This document shows, one piece after another, positions 57,247 to 64,000 of a DNA stretch of 64,000 bases; the first letter of the stretch is position 1, and each line of letters opens with the position of its first letter. Both the position numbers and the translations under genes were made by a program. Below the pieces are notes generated by a model. The model had not been told where the DNA came from. It made no database searches and saw only the letters and a list, made by a program, of their open reading frames with translations. This DNA comes from Streptomyces marincola (GTDB lineage: Bacteria; Actinomycetota; Actinomycetes; Streptomycetales; Streptomycetaceae): the NCBI RefSeq assembly GCF_020410765.1, contig NZ_CP084541.1:4607001-4671000 (forward strand), given 5' to 3'.

Positions 57247-59192
57247 CGGTCCTTCACCTCCTCGTCCGTCAGGTACTTGGCCAGTTCCTCGTCGTCGAAC
57301 AGCGCGAGCAGGTCGGCCCTGATCGCCGGCAGCTCCCTGCGCGTCAGCCGCACCTGCCCCGCCTCCTCGTCGGAACCGCCGCCGTCCTCGCCGTTCCCGC
57401 GCAGGGAGCAGAGCAGATTCACCCGCCGCCACGCGCGGTCCATGCCCGGGTGGTCCTCCCTGGTGTGGCCGCCCCTCGACTCGGTGCGCTCCCGGGCGGC
57501 CAGTGCCACGCACTCGCTGACCAGCAGCATGTTCCGCAGGTCGAGGGCCAGGTGCCAGCCCGGGTTGTACTGCCTGTGCCCCTCGACCACCGCCCGCGCC
57601 GCGCGGCGGCGCAACCCGGCCAGGTGCGCCAGCGCGCTGCTCATCTCCGGCTCCCGCCTGATGATGCCGACCAGGTCGTTCATCACCTGCTGGAGGTCCT
57701 GGTGCACGGCGTAGGGGTTCTCCGGCGGCTCCGCGCCCGCCTCGGGCGGCTGGAACGGGCGCACCGCCTCGGCCGCCGCCGCGTCGATCTGCGTCGCCTC
57801 CGCCACCGGGCGGGCCGCCCCCGCCGACGCGGCGGCGTAGCGGCCGGCGTGCAGCCCGGCCCGGCGGCCGAACACCAGCAGGTCGGAGAGCGAGTTGCCG
57901 CCGAGCCGGTTCGAGCCGTGCATGCCGCCCGCGACCTCGCCGGCCGCGAACAGCCCGGGCACGCCGGTGGCCGCCGCGGTGTCCGGGTCGACATCGACGC
58001 CGCCCATCACGTAGTGGCAGGTCGGGCCGACCTCCATCGGCTCCTTCGTGATGTCCACGTCGGCCAGCTGCTTGAACTGGTGGTGCATCGACGGCAGCCG
58101 CCTGATGATCTCGGCGGGCGAGCGGCGCGACGCGATGTCGAGGAACACGCCGCCGTGCGGGCTGCCGCGCCCCGCCTTCACCTCGGCGTTGATCGCGCGG
58201 GCCACCTCGTCGCGGGGCAGCAGTTCCGGCGGGCGCCGATTGCGGTCCGGGTCGTCGTACCAGCGGTCGGCCTCGGCCTCGTCGCTCGCGTACTGCGAAC
58301 GGAAGACGTCGGGAATGTAGTCGAACATGAACCGCCGGTGCTCACTGTTGCGCAGCACCCCGCCGTCCCCGCGGACCGATTCGGTCACCAGGATGCCCTT
58401 GACCGAGGGCGGCCAGACCATGCCCGTCGGGTGGAACTGCACGAACTCCATGTTCACCAGGGGCGCCCCGGCCAGCAGCGCGAGCGCGTGCCCGTCGCCG
58501 GTGTACTCCCAGGAGTTGGAGGTCACCTTGAACGACTTGCCGATGCCGCCGGTGGCCAGCACCACCGCGGGCGCGTCCAGCACGAAGAACGTGCCCGACT
58601 CCCTGCGGTAGCAGAACACGCCGGCCACCGGGGCGGCGGGCCCGGCGCCGTCCGCCTTCAGCACGCGCGTGACCGTGCACTCCTGGAAGACCTTCAGCCG
58701 CGCCTCCGGGTCGCCCGTCTCCCGCTCGTCCTCCTGCTGCAACGCCACGACGCGCTGCTGGAGCGTGCGGATGAGTTCGAGCCCGGTGCGGTCGCCCACG
58801 TGCGCGAGCCTGGGGTACTCGTGCCCGCCGAAGTTGCGCTGCGAGATCCGGCCGTCGGCGGTGCGGTCGAACAGCGCCCCCCACGTCTCCAGCTCCCACA
58901 CCCGGTCCGGCGCCTCGCGCGCGTGCAGCTCCGCCATGCGCCAGTGGTTGAGGAACTTGCCGCCGCGCAGCGTGTCCCTGAAGTGCACCTGCCAGCCGTC
59001 GCCCGCGTTGACGTTGCCCATCGCGGCGGCGATCCCGCCCTCGGCCATCACCGTGTGGGCCTTGCCGAACAGGGACTTGCAGACGACGGCGGTGCGCAGG
59101 CCCTGCTCCCTGGCCTCGATGGCCGCGCGCAGGCCGGCCCCGCCGGCCCCGACGACCACCACGTCCCACGCCTGCCGTTCGACTGTGCTCAC
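57243..59192 (-). CDS. sdhA: Succinate dehydrogenase/fumarate reductase flavoprotein subunit
   Basis: A 649-residue flavoprotein. VVVGAGGAGLRAAIEAREQG binds FAD, and His46 in KAHTVMAEGGIAAAMGN is the probable covalent FAD attachment. FHPTGMVWPP contributes the succinate site, and GGMHGSNRLGGNSLSDLLVF closes the flavin domain. The C-terminal helical part has LRNMLLVSECVALAARERTE. It oxidises succinate to fumarate in complex II; reverse activity is possible. GTG start. It is the middle gene of sdhC-sdhA-sdhB. Confidence 0.95.
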   Translation of the reverse strand: MSTVERQAWDVVVVGAGGAGLRAAIEAREQGLRTAVVCKSLFGKAHTVMAEGGIAAAMGNVNAGDGWQVHFRDTLRGGKFLNHWRMAELHAREAPDRVWELETWGALFDRTADGRISQRNFGGHEYPRLAHVGDRTGLELIRTLQQRVVALQQEDERETGDPEARLKVFQECTVTRVLKADGAGPAAPVAGVFCYRRESGTFFVLDAPAVVLATGGIGKSFKVTSNSWEYTGDGHALALLAGAPLVNMEFVQFHPTGMVWPPSVKGILVTESVRGDGGVLRNSEHRRFMFDYIPDVFRSQYASDEAEADRWYDDPDRNRRPPELLPRDEVARAINAEVKAGRGSPHGGVFLDIASRRSPAEIIRRLPSMHHQFKQLADVDITKEPMEVGPTCHYVMGGVDVDPDTAAATGVPGLFAAGEVAGGMHGSNRLGGNSLSDLLVFGRRAGLHAGRYAAASAGAARPVAEATQIDAAAAEAVRPFQPPEAGAEPPENPYAVHQDLQQVMNDLVGIIRREPEMSSALAHLAGLRRRAARAVVEGHRQYNPGWHLALDLRNMLLVSECVALAARERTESRGGHTREDHPGMDRAWRRVNLLCSLRGNGEDGGGSDEEAGQVRLTRRELPAIRADLLALFDDEELAKYLTDEEVKDR

Positions 59193-59235
59193 ATTCGCTC
59201 CCTTTCGTCGTCGTGCACGCCTGTCGCGGTCCGGC

Positions 59236-60042
59236 TCAGAACAGCCGCGGGTCGTCGAAGACGTCGGTGGCCAGCAGGTACACGTAGAGGTCGGAGGCGG
59301 CGAGGGAGATCAGGGACGCCCACGCCAGCGCCATGTGGCGGCCGTTGAGGCGGCTCACCCACACCCACAGCCGGTAGCGGACCGGATGCCTGGAGAAGTG
59401 CTTCAGCCGGCCGCCCATGATGTGCCGGCAGGAGTGGCACGAGAGCGTGTAGGCCCACACCAGCACGATGTTGACCAGGAAGATCAGCGTGCCCAGGCCC
59501 ATGTGCCCCCACGCGTAGTCGGCGTCCCTGAACGTCAGCACCGTGTCGTAGGTGAGGATCACGGCGATCACGGCCGCCGCGTAGAAGAAGTACCGGTGCG
59601 CGTTGTTGAGGATCAACGGGAACCGCGTCTCGCCCGAGTACGAGCGGTGCGGCTCGGCGACCGCGCAGGCCGGCGGCGAGCCCCAGAAGCTCCGGTAGTA
59701 CGCCTTGCGGTAGTAGTAGCAGGTCAGGCGGAAGCCGAGCGGCAGCGCCAGGAAGATCAGCGCGGGGGAGAGGCCCCACCAGTCCCCGAACAGCGCCCAG
59801 TTGGGCCCGCCCTTCATGTCCGCGCAGTTCTCCGCGAGGCACGGCGAGTAGAACGGCGACACGTAGGGGGCCGCGTAGTAGTCGGCGTTGGCGAACGCCC
59901 GCCACGTCGAGTACACGACGAAGGCCAGCAGCCCGGCCACGGTGGCGGCCGGGGCCAGCCACCAGCGGTCGCGGCGCAGGTGCCGCTCGGCGATCGCCGC
60001 GCGGCCGGCTCGTGGGGTCCTCGGTTCTGCCTCGGTTGCCAC
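59236..60042 (-). CDS. sdhC: Succinate dehydrogenase cytochrome b membrane subunit
   Basis: A 268-residue membrane anchor with five hydrophobic segments (WWLAPAATVAGLLAFVVYST first, LGTLIFLVNIVLVWAYTLSC fourth) and several conserved His (CHSCRHIMGG, LNNAHRYFF) suited to bind two b hemes. The single large cytochrome b subunit, rather than separate SdhC and SdhD, is typical of this actinobacterial operon. Start GTG at 60042 behind GGAGAG. The frame extends upstream into the repeat-rich region, which is not part of the protein. Confidence 0.92.
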   Translation of the reverse strand: MATEAEPRTPRAGRAAIAERHLRRDRWWLAPAATVAGLLAFVVYSTWRAFANADYYAAPYVSPFYSPCLAENCADMKGGPNWALFGDWWGLSPALIFLALPLGFRLTCYYYRKAYYRSFWGSPPACAVAEPHRSYSGETRFPLILNNAHRYFFYAAAVIAVILTYDTVLTFRDADYAWGHMGLGTLIFLVNIVLVWAYTLSCHSCRHIMGGRLKHFSRHPVRYRLWVWVSRLNGRHMALAWASLISLAASDLYVYLLATDVFDDPRLF

Positions 60043-60348
60043 AGCACTCTCCGAAGGGATCGGCGAACGGGAAGCGGCGCCCGGCGCGCCGCGCGTCGGC
60101 CCTGGCCGGCGCGTCAGTCCGGGCCGCCCGGGCGGCCCCGGCCGCGCGGCGCGCGCGCCGCGTCCGGCGCGGCGGGCGGACCGCAAGGCCCGCGAGGGCC
60201 GGGGGACCCGCAAGGGCCGGAAGGGCAGGAAGGGCCGGGAAGGCCGGGGAGACCGTGAGCACCGCGGTGGCCGTGCGGGCACCGCGGCTCCTCGTGCCGT
60301 GACACCTGTGCCACCTCCATTGGTGGTGCATCACCGGACGATGCGAGT

Positions 60349-60362
60349 GTGACGCGTGACAC
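60349..60362. promoter_or_regulatory. Crp-like binding site
   Basis: GTGACGCGTGACAC fits the GTG-N6-GNCAC pattern described for Streptomyces Crp and sits in an imperfect 16-bp palindrome. It is about 307 bp upstream of sdhC, so the link to sdh is weak. Confidence 0.3.
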
Positions 60363-60452
60363 AGCATGTTGGGAAGAGGGCCTTGGGGAACCGTCACCCC
60401 CCGGCGCCCCCGCCGTACGCCGTCGTGCGCCGGAGGCCGCACCTCGCGCACC

Positions 60453-60515
60453 GCGCACCCCATGCATCCCGCGCACCCCCTGCATCCCGCGCACCCCATG
60501 CATCCCGCGCACCCC
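60453..60515. repeat. 18-bp tandem repeat, three and a half copies
   Basis: The unit GCGCACCCCATGCATCCC occurs at 60453, 60471 (one change) and 60489, with a half copy at 60507. It is outside any accepted gene. Confidence 0.85.
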
Positions 60516-60682
60516 GCGCCGCCCGGCCCCGCCCCGCGCCCGCGTTCCCGCTCCGCGGCGGGCGTGCGCCGGTCGGGTGGCCTGGCCGCGACGGCCGCCG
60601 TGTCGCCGCCCGCGCGTCCCCGGCCTCCCCTTCAGTGGGCGCATACGTGTGATCAACGCACCGGTGAGGCCGGAGGTACCCG

Positions 60683-62725
60683 ATGTCAGGCGCGTCAGCG
60701 ATCCAAGCCCCACGCCGCGGCCCCCGCCGCCGGCGGGCCCTGGCGGCCCTCGCCGCGGGCTCGGCCGTTCTCCTGCCGCTGCTCGCCGTCGCCGGCTGCA
60801 CCGGCGCGGACGACCGCGACCGCACGGCCGCGGGCGCCGCCCAGTCGGTGGCCACCGCGCGGCGCGCCCAGCTGACCAGCGGCGGCAGCGCCACCTGGGC
60901 CGTCGACCGGCTGCCGGCGACGCTCAACGCCTACCAGTTCGAGGCGGACGGCGGCACCGACCGCATCGCGAGCGCGGTGCTCCCCATGCTCTTCACGGTC
61001 GACGCCCAAGGACGGCCGCAGCTCAACACGGACTACCTGCGGTCCGCGGAGATCACCGCGCGCGAGCCGCGGCAGACGGTCGTCTACACGCTGCACCCGG
61101 ACGCGGCCTGGAGCGACGGCGAGCCGCTGACCGCCGCCGACTTCGTCGCCCAGTGGAAGGCGCTCGGCGGCGAGGACAAGGAGTACTGGTCGGCCCGCCA
61201 CGCCGGGTACGACCGCGTCGAGAACATCACCAAGGGCCCGGGGCGGCACCAGGTCGAGGTCACCTTCACCAAGCCGTACGCCGACTGGAAGTCCCTGTTC
61301 AGCCCGCTGTACCCGCGGGCCGTCACCGCGGACCCCGACCGGTTCAACGACGGCGCGCGCGGCGGACTCCCCGCCACCGCGGGGCCGTTCGAGCTCGGCG
61401 AGGTCGACAGGGACGCGGGCCGCATCACCCTGGTCCGCGACGAGGACTGGTGGGGCGAACCCGCGCTCCTCGACCGGCTGGTCCTGGCCGCGGTGCCGCG
61501 CGCGGAGCGCCGCGCCGCCCTGCTCGCCGGCGACCTCGACATCGCCGAGGTCGCGCCGGCCGACGCCGACGGCATCACGGCGGCGGGCGCCGCCCGGGAG
61601 GCCGGGCGGCGCGGCGCGCGGGACGACGACGCCGGGGCCAGGGCCCCGGGCGCCGAGGGGCCCGACGGGCGCGCCACCACGGACGCCCTGCACGACCTGG
61701 CCGCCGCGCGGCTCGCCGGCACCGGCGCCGCGGACGCCGTGGAACGGTACGCCTACGCCTGGGCCGAGGCGGAACGCGCCCGCGAGCGCGCCTTCGACAC
61801 CCGCGAGGAAGCGGTCAGGCGGCGGCTCGCCGGCTTCACCGTGCACCGCGCCTACGAGGCGTCCTACACCCACCTCGCCCTGAACGCCCAGTCGCCCGCC
61901 CTCGCCGACGAACGCGTCCGCTGGGCCATCGCCCGCGCCCTGGACCGCGAGGAACTGGCCGCGCGGGTGCACGACCCGGCGGGCCTGCCCGCCCGCGCGC
62001 TGGGCAGCCACCTGCGCGTCCTCGGCCAGACCGGCTACCGCGACAACAGCGACGCGCTCGGCGCCACGGGCGCCGACACCGCGAGCGCGCTCCTCGAAGA
62101 GGCGGGCTGGCGCCCGGGGGACGTGCGGGCCGGCGGCGCGGCCGGCGAGCGGCGCGACGACGGGAAGGCGCCGGGGGCCGGCGGCGTCCCGGTCCGCGCC
62201 AAGGACGGCCAGGCGCTCGAACTCCGCTTCGTGGTGCCGGGCGGCGACGACGCGGCCCACCTGCGCGCCACGGCCCGCGGGATCGTGGAGATGCTGGCCC
62301 CCGTCGGGGTCTCCGCCCAGCTGGTCGAGGTCGGCAGGGACGCGTTCTTCCCCGACCACATCACGGCGGGCGACTTCGACCTCGCGGTGTTCTCGTGGCC
62401 GGCCACGGCCTACCCGGCGACCGACGCCAAGCCGCTGTTCACCAAGCCGCGGCCGATCCCGGGCGGCGAGGCGCTCATCGGGCAGAACTACACGCGGGTC
62501 GGCACCGACCACATCGACCAGCTGCTCGACCAGGCGGCGGGCGAGCTGGACGAGGAGGAGTACGACGGCATCCTCAACCGGGCGGACGCCAGGATCTGGG
62601 CCGCGGCCGGCTCGATCCCCCTGTACCAGCGGCCAGAACTGGTCGCGGTGCGCCAGGACCTGGCCGGCGTCGGCGCCTTCGGACTCGCCACCCCGCGCTG
62701 GCAGGACATCGGCTACCGCAAGTAG
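60683..62725 (+). CDS. ABC transporter family 5 solute-binding lipoprotein
   Basis: A 680-residue peptide/oligosaccharide-type (SBP_bac_5) binding lipoprotein. Lipobox LLAVAGCTG near residue 39, then PATLNAYQFEADGGTDRIAS, TVVYTLHPDAAWSDGEPLTA (the family signature), VTFTKPYADWKSLFSPLYPR, LALNAQSPALADERVRWAIA and FDLAVFSWPATAYPATDAKP. Low-complexity acidic insertions near 305-345 and 480-500 lengthen it beyond the usual 540-600 residues. No permease or ATPase genes are adjacent, so it is an orphan receptor or works with a remote transporter. Confidence 0.87.
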   Translation: MSGASAIQAPRRGPRRRRALAALAAGSAVLLPLLAVAGCTGADDRDRTAAGAAQSVATARRAQLTSGGSATWAVDRLPATLNAYQFEADGGTDRIASAVLPMLFTVDAQGRPQLNTDYLRSAEITAREPRQTVVYTLHPDAAWSDGEPLTAADFVAQWKALGGEDKEYWSARHAGYDRVENITKGPGRHQVEVTFTKPYADWKSLFSPLYPRAVTADPDRFNDGARGGLPATAGPFELGEVDRDAGRITLVRDEDWWGEPALLDRLVLAAVPRAERRAALLAGDLDIAEVAPADADGITAAGAAREAGRRGARDDDAGARAPGAEGPDGRATTDALHDLAAARLAGTGAADAVERYAYAWAEAERARERAFDTREEAVRRRLAGFTVHRAYEASYTHLALNAQSPALADERVRWAIARALDREELAARVHDPAGLPARALGSHLRVLGQTGYRDNSDALGATGADTASALLEEAGWRPGDVRAGGAAGERRDDGKAPGAGGVPVRAKDGQALELRFVVPGGDDAAHLRATARGIVEMLAPVGVSAQLVEVGRDAFFPDHITAGDFDLAVFSWPATAYPATDAKPLFTKPRPIPGGEALIGQNYTRVGTDHIDQLLDQAAGELDEEEYDGILNRADARIWAAAGSIPLYQRPELVAVRQDLAGVGAFGLATPRWQDIGYRK

Positions 62726-62742
62726 CGCGCCGGGGGAACCCG

Positions 62743-62748
62743 TACGAT
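62743..62748 (+). promoter_or_regulatory. Candidate -10 box of typA
   Basis: TACGAT in the 134-bp gap upstream of typA. The -35 is not recognisable. It would leave a leader of about 105 nt. Confidence 0.35.
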
Positions 62749-62859
62749 GACATGTGAGGCCGGTGCTGCGTCCCCGCCCCGTGGCCGCCGCCGCTGCCGA
62801 CGGGCGGGCGCCTGACGCCGCGCCCTTCGCAGTCACGATCCCGGGAGAGCGGCCCAGCC

Positions 62860-64000
<1,141 letters not shown>

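Larger units (their letters stand above)
60043..60682. promoter_or_regulatory. Repeat-rich control region between sdhC and the binding-protein gene
   Basis: 640 bp without a gene. From 60180 to 60260 it is purine-rich with repeated GGCCGGGAAGG-like units, and 60453-60515 is an 18-bp tandem repeat. Between them 60300-60400 is the least GC-rich part and holds a Crp-like site (60349-60362), so the sdh promoter is probably there. Long open frames crossing this region encode collagen-like or Pro/Cys repeats and are not credible genes. Confidence 0.55.

Noticed and set aside
60114..60713. Collagen-like Gly-x-Pro frame upstream of sdhC
   Set aside because: The repeats come from low-complexity GC-rich DNA and a minisatellite. 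No start signal, secretion signal or stable frame supports a collagen-like gene.

Overview
The window is high-GC actinobacterial DNA and is most likely from Streptomyces or a close relative. The evidence is very strong G/C in third codon positions, frequent GTG starts, GTGA/ATGA stop-start overlaps, and family members typical of the genus (DUF6542, a DIP1984-type protein, a DUF574 methyltransferase, a GntR/UTRA regulator and a SpoIIE-type phosphatase with its own ATPase domain). Both edges are housekeeping: xseA, ispH and ychF on the left, and the sdhCAB operon and a typA cut by the window end on the right.

Layout. 1-4100: xseA, ispH, a DUF6542 membrane protein and ychF. 4200-5350: two divergent toxin-antitoxin modules. 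One (RelE/Phd) is intact. The other (YefM/YoeB) has a frameshifted antitoxin and a toxin whose terminal catalytic His-Tyr has become Arg-Arg. 5370-7790: a MerR regulator and a flavin-type oxygenase. 7826-15027: a two-gene operon of a 1918-residue STAND-like P-loop ATPase and a 482-residue partner ending in an RNxxxH (HEPN-like) motif; I read it as a candidate, undescribed conflict/defence system. 15247: a secreted I36-type inhibitor. 16069-23928: a tightly coupled biosynthetic operon of P450, acyl-CoA dehydrogenase-like protein, FemAB/GNAT acyltransferase, SRPBCC protein, class III aminotransferase, ACP, ketosynthase and thioester-reductase-like SDR. The set fits a fatty-amine or N-acyl-lipid product. 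Two methyltransferases and a SnoaL-like protein follow.

27100-31150: a VOC protein, a DIP1984 protein, a LuxR regulator and a secreted glucuronoyl esterase with a carbohydrate-binding domain. 31600-42180 is a metal region. It has two siderophore-type ABC importers (one with a fused double permease), an MFS exporter, zinc-free paralogues of S14, L28 and L32, and a methyltransferase, together with Zur-like boxes and a clear DtxR/IdeR-type iron box. 42490-45872: a sugar ABC importer led by a translationally coupled 37-residue repeat peptide. 45959-49205: a flavin-binding protein, an FAD oxidoreductase broken by a perfect 11-bp tandem duplication, and a tartrate/malate dehydrogenase. 49425-56364: a secreted subtilase with P-domain, a GntR regulator, a PAS-GAF-SpoIIE phosphatase, a SPOR-like small protein and a membrane-anchored helical protein. 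56455-62725: sdhBAC and a peptide-type solute-binding lipoprotein.

All calls come from reading the sequence. No database search or structure prediction was available, so family names rest on recognisable motifs, and novelty is inferred.
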